Shown: positions 55,201 to 63,404, counted from the first letter of the stretch. The stretch: DNA of 64,000 nt from Paenibacillus cookii (GCF_018333375.1 NZ_BORW01000001.1:372001-436000), one strand, 5' to 3'. Notes: generated by a model not told the origin, from the letters alone. A program made the numbers and translations.

Positions 55201-55722
55201 CATTTCCTGCTCGAAATCTTTGTATACCGTCCACAAATCTTCAAGCTTGCTGCGAAGGATCGGCGTGACGCCTTGCGGCGGCAGTTGCTCCAGCAGCTGC
55301 CCGACGGCGGACGCATCGACGCAATACCGCTTCATCTCGGTATACGCGTCGCCGAGCTTGCCGACGAACCCGAGCTGCTCGCCCGAGGCCCCAAACAGTT
55401 TCAGCTCGTCCTTGCGGCGCTGTATGATTTTGTACAGCAGCATTTTTTTGCCTTCGTCGCTGATGCCGACGCGCGCCGTTCCCCCGGTCTCCTGCATGAC
55501 GCGGTACGCGAGGCGGCGGAAGCTGAGCACTTGGGCCCTGACGCTCCCCTTGATCCGCCCCGACGTAACCAGCCCGTGTTCGGCCTGGAACGAACCCTGC
55601 TCCGGAACGAGCAAAATGATCGCATTCCCTTGCGGCTCGGCCTCCAGTTTGGCGGAAATTTGATCCAATATGGCCGTCGTTTTGCCGCTGCCCGATCGTC
55701 CGATCAGAAAATGAACCGGCAT
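52213..55722 (-). CDS. addB: ATP-dependent nuclease subunit B (AddB)
   Basis: Partner of AddA, 1169 aa (B. subtilis 1166). A Walker A motif GRSGSGKTT at 8-16 in an inactivated helicase frame recognises Chi. The nuclease has DYKSG with Asp965 and Lys967. A 4Fe-4S staple is formed by Cys805 (ACPFSHF) and Cys1125, Cys1128 and Cys1134 (CTFCPFKPVC). First gene of the operon, with a LexA-like box 87 bp upstream. It starts behind GGGGGAGG. Confidence 0.97.
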   Translation of the reverse strand: MPVHFLIGRSGSGKTTAILDQISAKLEAEPQGNAIILLVPEQGSFQAEHGLVTSGRIKGSVRAQVLSFRRLAYRVMQETGGTARVGISDEGKKMLLYKIIQRRKDELKLFGASGEQLGFVGKLGDAYTEMKRYCVDASAVGQLLEQLPPQGVTPILRSKLEDLWTVYKDFEQEMSPLYIDEEDNLIRLTEAVKDSAYLRGAEIWIDGFHGFTPQELLAVGQLMLHARSVTVSLTLDKPYDGARMPHELDLFHPTATTYVKLRGMAEELGLDIDDTVLAPPVPPRFAESPMLAHLERGYDRRLRYEANAGQSGEAISIHPASSRRAEVEGALREMLRLSREEGVRFREMAVFVRNLADYEHLVMPLFHDYGVPVFLDQKRSELHHPLAEFIRAALDVVRRFWRHEDVFRCVKSDLLLPLDGSLTREDMDRFENYALACGLQGYRWTDGRPLKAVPSLSLEEGGSARPKTAEETLELMERCRAAVTGPLAAFEKRMKRAKTAREMCTAVYGLLEDAGVPRKLDAWNREALLGGRPEAAREHRQLWGEVLDLLDQIVEMMGPEKMAFDLFAGMLETGLSELKLGLVPPSLDQVLVGTMDRTRTSGVKYAFLLGVNDGVIPAVFQEDGVLTEQERSVLADAGMELAPGISRRLLDERFLIYNALTSASRHVWISYPAADDEGKELLPSEVVRHLAKMFPHLQARPLLAQPGAEQPASEHEAFIEHPRQTLKHLIVQLRRWKQGMNMPEIWWNAYNWYLTDPQWRGPLDMLLRSLFYRNGTKPLSAGTSRRLYGSKVRTSVSRMERFVACPFSHFASHGLKLRERQLYRLKAPDIGQLFHAALSEMAVRLKEQNRSWGSLTAEECRREAELTVERLAPMLQGEILLSSKRYGYISRKLKNIVGRASVILGEHARRGSFEPVGLELDFGPGKPLPPLTFKLENGSVMEVVGRIDRVDLAHGENGLLLRVIDYKSGHKDLKLHEVYYGLALQMLTYLDVLLTYAEQWLGSKALPAGTLYFHVHDPILQSANSMTMEQAAEELLKRFKMKGLLLADRETVSLMDASLDKGHSSILPVAVKADGSFYSSASVATPEQWDDLLASVRRSIESIGTRITEGDVRIEPYRIQQETACTFCPFKPVCQFDETVEGNHYHLLGKPDKTQVWELLSEHKGGETS

Positions 55723-55808
55723 GTTCCTCCCCCTTCATCTATGTAAAATAAAAAACTATGGATTTTGCTCCAAATCTACCTTCCAGTATATCATACACAG
55801 CTCAAAAT

Positions 55809-55822
55809 AGAACGTATGTTTG
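55809..55822. promoter_or_regulatory. LexA (SOS) box-like site upstream of addB
   Basis: AGAACGTATGTTTG has the core GAAC-N4-GTTY of the Bacillus LexA consensus CGAACRNRYGTTYC with mismatches only at the two outer positions. On the minus strand it reads CAAACATACGTTCT and lies just upstream of TATACT (a possible -10). The surrounding 320-bp gap (55723-56042) holds no gene, only a small GCTCTGC/GCAGAGC hairpin (55861-55877) and the terminator at 55977. Confidence 0.55.
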
Positions 55823-55976
55823 CAAAGATCACATCCACGCCGGTAGCCCTGCAGCCGTTAGCTCTGCCGTGCAGAGCGCTTCTCCTATTTTACCACTAAA
55901 TTTCCGCCAAGGTTGAACGTCCAGTATTTGCAAAAAAGCGCTGCAGGCCGCATTTTTTCGAAGCTCCTATTTTCTT

Positions 55977-56027
55977 GCAAAAAAAGAAAGAACCGCCGCC
56001 GAATCCTCTCGGATTCAAAACGGCAGT
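55977..56027 (-). terminator. Terminator of the rRNA methyltransferase gene
   Basis: ACTGCCG...GAATCC pairs with GGATTC...CGGCGGT around a GAGA loop, followed by a T-rich tract on the minus strand. Confidence 0.8.
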
Positions 56028-56042
56028 CCGGTATCTTCCCGA

Positions 56043-57416
56043 TTAAAAGGTTTTGCTTCTCACTTCGAAAATCGCAAACTTCAGGTAGTGTCCTTCATCG
56101 ACGCCCAAAATTTGCGGATGGTCTTTCCCGGCGGCGCGCCATTCGATCAAACGCAGAATCTTCCCTGCATCCGCCGCAGCCTCCCGGATCGTTTCCAGGA
56201 ACAAATCGGGGCGCATATGGTACGAGCAGCTTGCCGTGACCAGGTACCCGCCTTCGTTCACCAGCTTCATGCCGTGCAGGTTGATGTCCTTGTATCCTCT
56301 GCAGGCGCCTTTTACGGCGCTTTTCGTTTTCGCGAAGGCTGGCGGGTCCAAAATGACGACGTCCCATGTTCTGCCGCCCCCCGCGGTCATTTTTTGCGAG
56401 GTGTCGATCTTCCCTGCGCCGGCGGAACGGATCTGTCTTTCCTCCAGCCCTTTGACCTGCGACCGGAGATACTGGAACGCGTCATCCACGACGAACTCCA
56501 CGCGGTCGCCGAAGCCGTTCAGCTCCACGTTTTCCCGCGCGCTGTCGATCGCATGCTGGGAGATGTCCAGGCAGGTCACTTTTTTGGCCCCGTATTTGCA
56601 GGCATGAAGCGTAAAGCTGCCGGTATGCGAAAAACATTCCAGCACCGTCGCGCCGTCCCAGTAAGGGAACGTGACGACCTTGCCGCTTTTGTTGACCGGA
56701 CGCCGGACCCGTTGCCCGTTTTCTTCGACTTCCCGAACCTCGATCCCGCTGCGTTCGCCCCAGCCGGTCATCAGCGGCTCGATGGACGCGCGGTTTTCCC
56801 GCTGGTCGAAAAAGTAGCCGGTTTTTTGCCCTTCTTCGATATCGACGCGGATCAGCAGCCCGTTTTCCCGGACCGTAACGTATCTCGGGCATTCCCCGTA
56901 GAGGGGCCCCTTCGTCTGCTCCAACCCTTCGAGCTCCCGGATCGGTACATCGCTCCGTTCATAGATGCCGCGCGGGTTCATCACCTTAGCCAAGGCGCCG
57001 ACGATTTCCTTGCGCCGGATATCCATGCCCAGCGTCAAGAGCTGAATGACCAGCACGTCATCGAACCGGTCCACGATGAGTCCCGGGAGGAAATCGGCCT
57101 CCCCGTACACCAGGCGATAAGCATTTCCTTCGTCCAGGAAGCGCTCCCGGTGCTTCAGGCAGCCAAGGAACCGCTCGGCGAAAAAGTCCTCGTCCATCGC
57201 TTCGATCTCGCGGTAGGAAACGGCGCGCACGGTAATCTGCGATGCCGGGTTGTAATAACCGGTCGCCAAATAGCGGCCTTGATGGTTCACGACTTGGACC
57301 AGGTCCCCCGGCTGCGGATCGCCTTGAACCGACTCGATTTCGTTTTTGAAAATCCAGGGATGACCCTGCTCCAGCCTTTTTTTGCGGTTTTTATGAAGAA
57401 CGACAGTTGCCAACAT
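56043..57416 (-). CDS. Class I SAM rRNA methyltransferase (RlmI/YwbD family)
   Basis: I prefer the ATG at 57416 (site AGGAG), giving 457 residues. An N-terminal PUA domain (GHPWIFKNEIESVQGDP) precedes an RlmI-like EEHUD region and a Rossmann methyltransferase with ECFSHTGSFTLHACKYGA, VDDAFQYL and the catalytic-type motif VILDPPAFAKTKS, then TASCSYHM. Relatives methylate 23S rRNA cytosine, but the target here is not known. Two extra segments (a VREVEENGQRVRRPV-type insertion and a Gly/Lys-rich loop before WDVVILDPP) make it about 60 residues longer than YwbD. Confidence 0.88.
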   Translation of the reverse strand: MLATVVLHKNRKKRLEQGHPWIFKNEIESVQGDPQPGDLVQVVNHQGRYLATGYYNPASQITVRAVSYREIEAMDEDFFAERFLGCLKHRERFLDEGNAYRLVYGEADFLPGLIVDRFDDVLVIQLLTLGMDIRRKEIVGALAKVMNPRGIYERSDVPIRELEGLEQTKGPLYGECPRYVTVRENGLLIRVDIEEGQKTGYFFDQRENRASIEPLMTGWGERSGIEVREVEENGQRVRRPVNKSGKVVTFPYWDGATVLECFSHTGSFTLHACKYGAKKVTCLDISQHAIDSARENVELNGFGDRVEFVVDDAFQYLRSQVKGLEERQIRSAGAGKIDTSQKMTAGGGRTWDVVILDPPAFAKTKSAVKGACRGYKDINLHGMKLVNEGGYLVTASCSYHMRPDLFLETIREAAADAGKILRLIEWRAAGKDHPQILGVDEGHYLKFAIFEVRSKTF

Positions 57417-57543
57417 GTCCACTCCTACTCATGTCTATTTCTTGATCCTAAAGGTTTGCTCCCCGGCCTCCCGTGTCATGGTTGTCCAGGCAGCGACATA
57501 TACGTAATACATGGACAAGAATTCGCAAAGGAGAACCTTACCC

Positions 57544-58518
57544 ATGTTTCATACGATGATTTTCCCCGTCGTGTACGGGCTGATCATTTTCCTGGCCGGG
57601 ATGAAAGTGATGGAAGCCGCGCTGGGCAGCTGGGCCGGACCGCTGCTTTCGTCCTTCCTGCAAAAAGCGACCGCCTCCCCGCTCAAAGGCATGCTGTTCA
57701 GCACCGGCATTACGGCGGTGCTCCAAAGCAGCACGGCCGTGACCGTGCTCACGATGGGACTCGTCAATGCCGGCTTGCTTTCATTCGACCGGACGCTGGG
57801 CATCATTCTCGGCAGCAATATCGGCACATGCATCACGACCGAGCTGATCGGCCTGCAGATCGGCCAAATCGCGCTGCCGCTGCTTGGCGTCTCCATCGTC
57901 GTGTGGGCGGCCGCGGTCCTGTTCGACGAGTACGGGCTTTTTGGGAAAAGCGGCAAAACGGGGCGCTTTATGCCGATACAGCTGATGGCGCTGGCCGCCG
58001 CCGGTTTTGCCATGGTCATGCTCGGCATCCGCGTCATGCAGATGATCGGGCCTTCCCTCGAAACATCCGGACTGTTCGGATGGTTTATCGCCCAATCCAC
58101 GCATAACCTGTGGTGGAGCCTCGCTGCGGGCGCGGCTTTAACCGCGCTTATGCACAGCAGCGCCGCCGTCATCGGCCTGGCGATCGTGCTGGCGGCGTCC
58201 GGAACGCTTCCGGTGGCCGTCGGGATCGGCATCGTGCTCGGCGCGAACGTAGGCACTTGCGTAACCGCCGTCATTGCAGCGGTCGGAAGCACGAAATCCG
58301 GCCAATTCGTCGCCTGGACGCATGTCGTGCTCAACGTGGGCGGCGCGCTGCTGTTTATGCCCTTCATCCCGCAGCTGCAGCTTGCGGTGTCCTGGCTGTC
58401 CGCCGAGAGCGGCGCCCAGATTGCCCATGCCCAAACGCTGTTCAACATCCTTTGTTCGCTCGTCGCGCTCCCGTTATGTTATTTGCCGGCGTGGAAAAAA
58501 ATCCGTTTTCACGGATAG
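57544..58518 (+). CDS. Na/Pi cotransporter family protein (YqeW-like)
   Basis: The ATG at 57544 behind AAAGGAG gives 324 residues. The protein has eight to nine membrane helices in two inverted repeats, each with the sodium-phosphate cotransporter signature: LQSSTAVTVLTMGLV in the first and MHSSAAVIGLAIVL in the second, plus paired GSNIGTCITT and GANVGTCVTA motifs. YqeW of B. subtilis lies beside mtaB/yqeV in the same region, so the gene is probably its counterpart. It is the only rightward gene among leftward neighbours. Transport of phosphate is inferred from family only. Confidence 0.85.
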   Translation: MFHTMIFPVVYGLIIFLAGMKVMEAALGSWAGPLLSSFLQKATASPLKGMLFSTGITAVLQSSTAVTVLTMGLVNAGLLSFDRTLGIILGSNIGTCITTELIGLQIGQIALPLLGVSIVVWAAAVLFDEYGLFGKSGKTGRFMPIQLMALAAAGFAMVMLGIRVMQMIGPSLETSGLFGWFIAQSTHNLWWSLAAGAALTALMHSSAAVIGLAIVLAASGTLPVAVGIGIVLGANVGTCVTAVIAAVGSTKSGQFVAWTHVVLNVGGALLFMPFIPQLQLAVSWLSAESGAQIAHAQTLFNILCSLVALPLCYLPAWKKIRFHG

Positions 58519-58561
58519 TCCCCGAGGATCCTCCAAAAAGGCGGCCTGCCCTTGATGCCCT

Positions 58562-58993
58562 TTAGACCTGAATGCCGAGGCGGGCAAGCGCCTTGCGGAC
58601 GATGACGTCGTTGTTGTCGTAACCGCCTTGTTCCTGCCTGCTCCACGCTTCCTTCGGATCGTACCAGGAGACGCCGCTGATTTCCTCCACCTGCGGGCGC
58701 AAGATGCCGCTTTTGGCTTCGACGAGATAATAATGGACTTCCTTGTCCACTTCGCCATGGACCGGGTGAATGTATTTATATTTAATGATATCCACGGGAG
58801 CAACGATTTCTCCCCTGATTCCCGTTTCTTCTTCGATTTCCCGCAGCGCGGTCTGCTCCACGGTCTCGCCGGGCTCCATTTTCCCTTTCGGGAGCGAAAT
58901 TTTGCCGTAACGATCCGTGATGAGCTGCACCATCAGCCGGTCTCCTTCGCAGCGGTATACGACGCCGCCCGCCGAAATCTCCGTTCTGGCCAT
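58562..58993 (-). CDS. NUDIX hydrolase
   Basis: The ATG at 58993 behind GGGAGGAA gives 143 residues; the longer frame upstream is not used. The Nudix box GKMEPGETVEQTALREIEEETGI (split here for length: GKMEPGETVEQTALRE, then IEEETGI) fits G-x5-E-x7-REUxEExGU exactly, with KYKYIHP after it. This type resembles the Ap4A/8-oxo-dGTP and (di)nucleoside polyphosphate pyrophosphatases. The substrate is uncertain. It follows mtaB by about 100 bp. Confidence 0.9.
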   Translation of the reverse strand: MARTEISAGGVVYRCEGDRLMVQLITDRYGKISLPKGKMEPGETVEQTALREIEEETGIRGEIVAPVDIIKYKYIHPVHGEVDKEVHYYLVEAKSGILRPQVEEISGVSWYDPKEAWSRQEQGGYDNNDVIVRKALARLGIQV

Positions 58994-59094
58994 CCCGATT
59001 CCTCCCTTGCCGAAGCCATAGTGCAACAAGGATTCCACCTCCTTGTTTGCACCGGAAATGAAATCCTTGTTTTTCAATCCATTTGGTTCCTGGT

Positions 59095-60432
59095 TTACAT
59101 CGCTGCGCCGGTAGCTCCGTCCAAAACGCGGACAAGCTGGCCTTCGCATTCATGCACGCCTGCTTTGGTGACTTTCACCCGGCAGACCTGGCCTTGAAGA
59201 TCCTCGGAGCCGTCAAAAACAAGCTGCAGGTAGTTGTCGCTGAAGCCGTGCATTTTGCCCGGGCCATGCGATTCTTTCGAGCCTTCCGGAATGACGTCCA
59301 GCACTTGGCCGACGAATTTTTCCGCATAGGCGAGCTGCATGCTCTCCGAAAGGCTGATCAGCTCGCGCACGCGCTCGTGTTTGATTTCCTCGTCGACCTG
59401 GTCCTGCATCCGCGAAGCGGGCGTGCCGTTCCGTTGGGAATACGGGAACACGTGCATCTCGGAGAAATTGATCTCCTTCATGAAATTGTAACCGTTCCGG
59501 AACATTTCATCCGTTTCCCCCGGGAAACCGACGATGACGTCCGTCGTAATGCCGACGTCCGGCATCGCCTGGCGGATCATCTGCATTTTATTGTAGAACT
59601 CCTCGGTCGTGTACTTCCGGCGCATCCGTTTCAGGACGGTATCGTCTCCCGCCTGCAGCGGGATATGCAGATGACGGCACATTTTGGACGAGCGGTTCAG
59701 CACGTCCAGCATGTTGTCGTCGATTTGGCTGGCTTCGATCGAACTGATGCGGATCCGCTCCAGCCCGTCCACCTTGTCCAAATCCCACAGCAGGTCCGAT
59801 AAACGGTAGTTTTCGAGGTCGTCGCCGAAACCTCCCGTATGAATGCCGGTCAGCACGATTTCTTTGTAGCCCGCTTCGACCAGCTGATGCGCCTGGGTGA
59901 TGATGCTTTTCGGATCCCGGCTGCGCGACAGACCGCGGGACCACGGAATGATGCAAAACGTGCAGAAATTGTTGCAGCCGTCCTGGATTTTCAGGAAAGC
60001 GCGGGTCCGGTCCGCAAAACTCGGAACGTCCATGTCCTCGAACACGCGGTTTTTCATGATGTTGCGCACGGCGTTGATCGGCTCGCGTTTTTCGCGGATT
60101 TCATTCACGAACGGAATGATTTTGTCGCGGTCCTGGTTGCCGATGACGAGATCGACGCCCGGAATGTCCATAATTTCGGCCGGAGACGTTTGCGCGTAGC
60201 AGCCCGTTACCGCGATGATCGCTTCGGGATTGCGGCGCACGGCACGGCGGATGATCTGCCGGCTCTTCTTGTCACCGGTGTTCGTTACGGTGCATGTATT
60301 GATCAAATAAACGTCTGCGGTCTGTTCGAAATCCACCTGCTCGTAGCCTTCTTTTTTGAACAGCTGCCAGATGGCTTCCGTATCGTAAAAATTAACTTTG
60401 CAACCTAATGTGTAAAATGCAACGGATGGCAT
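59095..60432 (-). CDS. mtaB: tRNA t6A37 methylthiotransferase MtaB
   Basis: Radical SAM enzyme that converts t6A37 to ms2t6A37 in tRNA. The ATG at 60432 (site GGGGGGAG) gives 445 residues. The N-terminal UPF0004 domain (AFYTLGCKVNFYDTE, CTVTNTGDKKSRQ) binds the auxiliary Fe-S cluster, the radical SAM motif C153-x3-C157-x2-C160 follows, and a C-terminal TRAM domain ends the protein. Equivalent to YqeV of B. subtilis; it follows rsmE by 2 bp. Confidence 0.97.
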   Translation of the reverse strand: MPSVAFYTLGCKVNFYDTEAIWQLFKKEGYEQVDFEQTADVYLINTCTVTNTGDKKSRQIIRRAVRRNPEAIIAVTGCYAQTSPAEIMDIPGVDLVIGNQDRDKIIPFVNEIREKREPINAVRNIMKNRVFEDMDVPSFADRTRAFLKIQDGCNNFCTFCIIPWSRGLSRSRDPKSIITQAHQLVEAGYKEIVLTGIHTGGFGDDLENYRLSDLLWDLDKVDGLERIRISSIEASQIDDNMLDVLNRSSKMCRHLHIPLQAGDDTVLKRMRRKYTTEEFYNKMQMIRQAMPDVGITTDVIVGFPGETDEMFRNGYNFMKEINFSEMHVFPYSQRNGTPASRMQDQVDEEIKHERVRELISLSESMQLAYAEKFVGQVLDVIPEGSKESHGPGKMHGFSDNYLQLVFDGSEDLQGQVCRVKVTKAGVHECEGQLVRVLDGATGAAM

Positions 60433-60434
60433 TT

Positions 60435-61199
60435 TCAAACTCCCCCCATTTCTCCGGATTCGTAAAGTATGCATGCAAGGGCAACCATACCCGCTGTTTC
60501 ACAGCGCAGGATCCGTTTGCCGAGACCGACGCTGGCCGCTCCCGTTTCCTCCGCCTGACGGCATTCCTCCTCGCTGAACCCGCCTTCGGGACCCACGAGG
60601 AGCAGCACGCGCGGCGAACGGTCCGCCGGCATAACGCCGATGAACGGTTTCAACGCATCCCGCAGTTGGAGGCCTTCTTCCTTCTCATAGCAAAAATAAA
60701 CGGCATCGTAGTTGCGGAACGTCGCCAAAAGCTGCTTCCAGCCAAGCGGCTGCTCCACCCGCGGAACCGTATTCCGGTGGCTTTGCTCGGCCGCTTCTTT
60801 CGCGATTTTGTTCCAGCGCTCCAGCCGCTTGGATTCCTTTTTGGCATCGTACTGGACGATCGTCCGCTCCGAAATGAACGGAACGAAGGAAACCGCGCCG
60901 ATTTCGGTGCATTTCTGGATGACGGTCTCCATCTTGTCCCCTTTCGGCAGGCTCTGCGCAACCGTTACCTTCACGGCGGGTTCGTGCGTCATCTCCAGCG
61001 GCCGGACGATGGCCGCCGTGACCGTGCCGGATTCGATCGACGCAATTTCGACGAGCGCCTCGCGGGACACGCCGTCGCTGACGATGAACTGATCCCCGCT
61101 TTTGCCGCGCATGACCTTCGAAATATGGCGCGCATCCTCGCCGGATATGTCCACTGTATTTTCCTTGAACTGCTCAGGCGATACGAAATACCGCTGCAT
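60435..61199 (-). CDS. rsmE: 16S rRNA m3U1498 methyltransferase RsmE
   Basis: A SPOUT-family enzyme, 254 residues. It has the PUA-like N-terminal start MQRYFVSPEQFKE, an internal HISKVMR motif, and the knot residues LLLVGPEGGFSEEEC and LGKRILRCETA at the C-terminus. It lies between the M50 protease gene (122 bp upstream) and mtaB, as in B. subtilis (yqeU). Confidence 0.96.
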   Translation of the reverse strand: MQRYFVSPEQFKENTVDISGEDARHISKVMRGKSGDQFIVSDGVSREALVEIASIESGTVTAAIVRPLEMTHEPAVKVTVAQSLPKGDKMETVIQKCTEIGAVSFVPFISERTIVQYDAKKESKRLERWNKIAKEAAEQSHRNTVPRVEQPLGWKQLLATFRNYDAVYFCYEKEEGLQLRDALKPFIGVMPADRSPRVLLLVGPEGGFSEEECRQAEETGAASVGLGKRILRCETAGMVALACILYESGEMGGV

Positions 61200-61320
61200 G
61201 TCATCAACATCCTATTGAAGATTTTGCAAAAATCCTGAATTTAAAAAAATCACAATCCTCATCATACAACATTTGCCCGCCCGATGACCAGTACATGTTT
61301 ACCGGTCGGGCGCCCCCGGC

Positions 61321-62001
61321 CTATGACAAAATATGCAAAAAGACCTGCATGAAGTGGTAATACAAATCCCTTGCCAACTGATAGAGAGGCGAAATCGTAT
61401 ATCTTTGCAGCACCGGGATAAACAAAATAAGCAAAAAGATGAACACCGACCACTGCTCCACCTGCTGCAGCTTGCCCCTTACGCGGCGCGGAACGAGATC
61501 CTCCACGATCCGGTAGCCGTCCAGCGGCGGCAGCGGAATAAGGTTAAACAAAAACAGGAAAAAGTTCATCAGTCCGAACAGCTGGAAAAACATCATGATC
61601 GCTTCCAGCAGCTTTTCATTCGAAATCGACGCCAGCACGCCCGTGCTGATGAGCAGCGAATAGATGAACGTGCCGATGACCGCCAGGAAAAAGTTGCTCA
61701 AAGGACCTGCGGCCGACACGACCACGCCCATCAAGCGCGGGCTTTTGAAATTGTCGCGGTTGACCGGAACGGGCCTCGCCCAGCCGAAGCCGGCGATCAG
61801 GAGCAAAATGATCCCGAGCAGGTCGAAGTGAACCGCGGGATTTAACGTAACCCGGCCCAGCAGCTTCGCCGTCGGGTCGCCGAATTTATTGGCAAAATAA
61901 GCATGCGAAAATTCATGCACCGTAAAGGCGATGACCAGCACGACCAAATAAAAAGGGAGCTGTTCGAGCGGTACGCTGAGTATTTTGTTCAAAAAATCCA
62001 T
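61321..62001 (-). CDS. Site-2 protease family (M50) membrane metalloprotease
   Basis: A 226-residue membrane protein with four to six helices. The zinc ligands are HEFSH (in FTVHEFSHAYFANKFGDP) and the Asp of a late LPPLDGYRIVEDL motif. It has the short form (no PDZ domain) related to YwhC-like proteins, which cut within membranes. Two adjacent ATG codons are possible; the second (62001) is better spaced from GAGGT. It overlaps the prmA stop by one or a few bases and is thus coupled. Substrate unknown. Confidence 0.9.
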   Translation of the reverse strand: MDFLNKILSVPLEQLPFYLVVLVIAFTVHEFSHAYFANKFGDPTAKLLGRVTLNPAVHFDLLGIILLLIAGFGWARPVPVNRDNFKSPRLMGVVVSAAGPLSNFFLAVIGTFIYSLLISTGVLASISNEKLLEAIMMFFQLFGLMNFFLFLFNLIPLPPLDGYRIVEDLVPRRVRGKLQQVEQWSVFIFLLILFIPVLQRYTISPLYQLARDLYYHFMQVFLHILS

Positions 62002-62972
62002 CATGACCTCTTTCTAGCTACAAATGCGACCCAGTCCTCATCGCGGCATACGTCCTCAATGGCAAAACCGGAATCCTCAAGTGCCTGCTGTACGATTTCC
62101 ACTTTATTTTTATAAATGCCCGACGCGATATAAACGCCGCCCGGCTTAAGCGCCTGATACACGTCATCGATGAACAGCAAAATGATTTCGGCCAAAATGT
62201 TGGCCACGACGATATCGACCGGCAGCGTGATCCCCAGTTCGCTTCCGTCGCCGCCGCTTAGCAGCCCCAGCAGATCGCTTTCTTTTACCGTAATCTGCCG
62301 CTCCATGCCGTTCAGGGCCGTATTTTCGCGCGCGCTGGATACCGCCACGGGGTCCAGGTCCAGGGCAAGCACATGTTTTGCCCCGAGCAACACCGACCCG
62401 ATGGACAAAATGCCCGAACCCGTTCCGACGTCGATGATTTCTTCTCCGCCTTTGATCACCTTCTCCAGCGTCCGCAGGCATAACGCCGTCGTCGGATGGG
62501 TGCCCGTGCCGAATGCCATGCCGGGGTCCAGCTCGATGATTTTTTCGGCTTCATGCTCCGGCTCGTATTCCTCCCAGGTCGGTTTGATCGTCAGCCGGTC
62601 GGAAACGCGCAGCGGCTTGAAATACTGCTTCCAGGCCGTCGCCCAATCATCCTCGTTGACCGTTTTGATCTCGTAACGGACATCTCCCGGATCGATCCCA
62701 AACTCGCGCAGCCCTTCGATTCTATGCTTCACTTCCTCCAAAATGTCCTCCACCTTGGATTCTTCCGAAAAATATCCTTTGATTTCGGCCTGTCCTTCAG
62801 GAATATCGTTAAGCGGCACCTCGTACCATTGACCGTAAGACGTGTCGCGCTTTTTGTTCAACGAACCGGATTCTTCGATCGAAACGCCGCCTGCCCCGGC
62901 TTCATGCAGGAAATTGGAAATCATCTCCACGGCTTCCTCTGTCGTATGTATCGTCATTTCATGCCATAACAT
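62001..62972 (-). CDS. prmA: Ribosomal protein L11 methyltransferase PrmA
   Basis: Trimethylates L11 of the 50S subunit. The 323 residues show an N-terminal substrate domain (LWHEMTIHTTEEAVEMISN), and the Rossmann loop DVGTGSGILSIGSVLLGA, GTGTHPTTALCLR and VVANILAEI. It sits downstream of the dnaJ end (with two small genes between) and upstream of the M50 gene and rsmE, the Bacillus dnaJ-prmA-rsmE order. It has its own putative promoter. Confidence 0.97.
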   Translation of the reverse strand: MLWHEMTIHTTEEAVEMISNFLHEAGAGGVSIEESGSLNKKRDTSYGQWYEVPLNDIPEGQAEIKGYFSEESKVEDILEEVKHRIEGLREFGIDPGDVRYEIKTVNEDDWATAWKQYFKPLRVSDRLTIKPTWEEYEPEHEAEKIIELDPGMAFGTGTHPTTALCLRTLEKVIKGGEEIIDVGTGSGILSIGSVLLGAKHVLALDLDPVAVSSARENTALNGMERQITVKESDLLGLLSGGDGSELGITLPVDIVVANILAEIILLFIDDVYQALKPGGVYIASGIYKNKVEIVQQALEDSGFAIEDVCRDEDWVAFVARKRS

Positions 62973-63010
62973 CGTAATTCATCTTCCTCCTCAACTCGTG
63001 CATAGCTTTT

Positions 63011-63040
63011 ATTGTACTATACATGGGCTGCCGAGTACAA
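63011..63040 (-). promoter_or_regulatory. Possible promoter of prmA
   Basis: On the minus strand TTGTAC (63040-63035), 18 bp, TACAAT (63016-63011) precedes prmA by about 40 bp. The -35 is weak. Confidence 0.4.
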
Positions 63041-63081
63041 AATTTTAAGGAAATTAGCCGTTAACCTTCGATTCAGCTGAT

Positions 63082-63127
63082 AAAAAAATAACCGCGCCCA
63101 GGCTTTGTCAGCTTGTGCACGGTTATC
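63082..63127 (-). terminator. Intrinsic terminator after the YfhD-like gene
   Basis: ATAACCGTGC and GCGCGGTTAT arms around a loop of about 20 nt, then seven T on the minus strand. The stop of the YfhD-like gene is 17 bp away. Confidence 0.85.
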
Positions 63128-63143
63128 GAGGCGGATTCCCGCA

Positions 63144-63344
63144 TCAAGGTTTGGGGGAGGTCCAGCCGTCATCCATCTTGCGCAGCTGGCGCTCGTCGGC
63201 GGCTTCGCTGCGGCGGATCGCTTCCACGTCGTCCGCGTCGGCAAGCGCCCCGGAAAATTCGACGTCTTCGTTTTTCATGGACATCAGTTCCTTGATTTTT
63301 TCCGTTTTGGTCATAATGCGTCCCTTTTTATCACGGCTTGCCAC
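63144..63344 (-). CDS. YfhD-like small acidic protein
   Basis: The GTG at 63344 behind AAGAGGTG gives 66 residues starting ASRDKKGR; ATG at 63314 is a less favoured alternative. The central block DVEFSGALADADDVEAIRRSEAADERQ resembles the YfhD family of endospore formers (D-V-E-F-S-x-x-L-A-D-x-x-D). Function unknown. It is followed by a strong terminator. Confidence 0.65.
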   Translation of the reverse strand: MASRDKKGRIMTKTEKIKELMSMKNEDVEFSGALADADDVEAIRRSEAADERQLRKMDDGWTSPKP

Positions 63345-63404
63345 TATTTCGCACCTCTTTCGAATTGGTAAACGTGTCTTCAAGACAGCCATCCTTAGGA
63401 AAAG

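Noticed and set aside
56088..58106. A 672-codon plus-strand frame across the rRNA methyltransferase
   Set aside because: It is a shadow of that gene and then runs out of frame into the Na/Pi cotransporter gene.
61255..61320. Hairpin GCCCGACCGGT / ACTGGTC-ATCGGGC after the M50 gene as a terminator
   Set aside because: The stem is good, but no T tract follows, and rsmE-mtaB downstream are probably still read from this transcript or from a nearby start.
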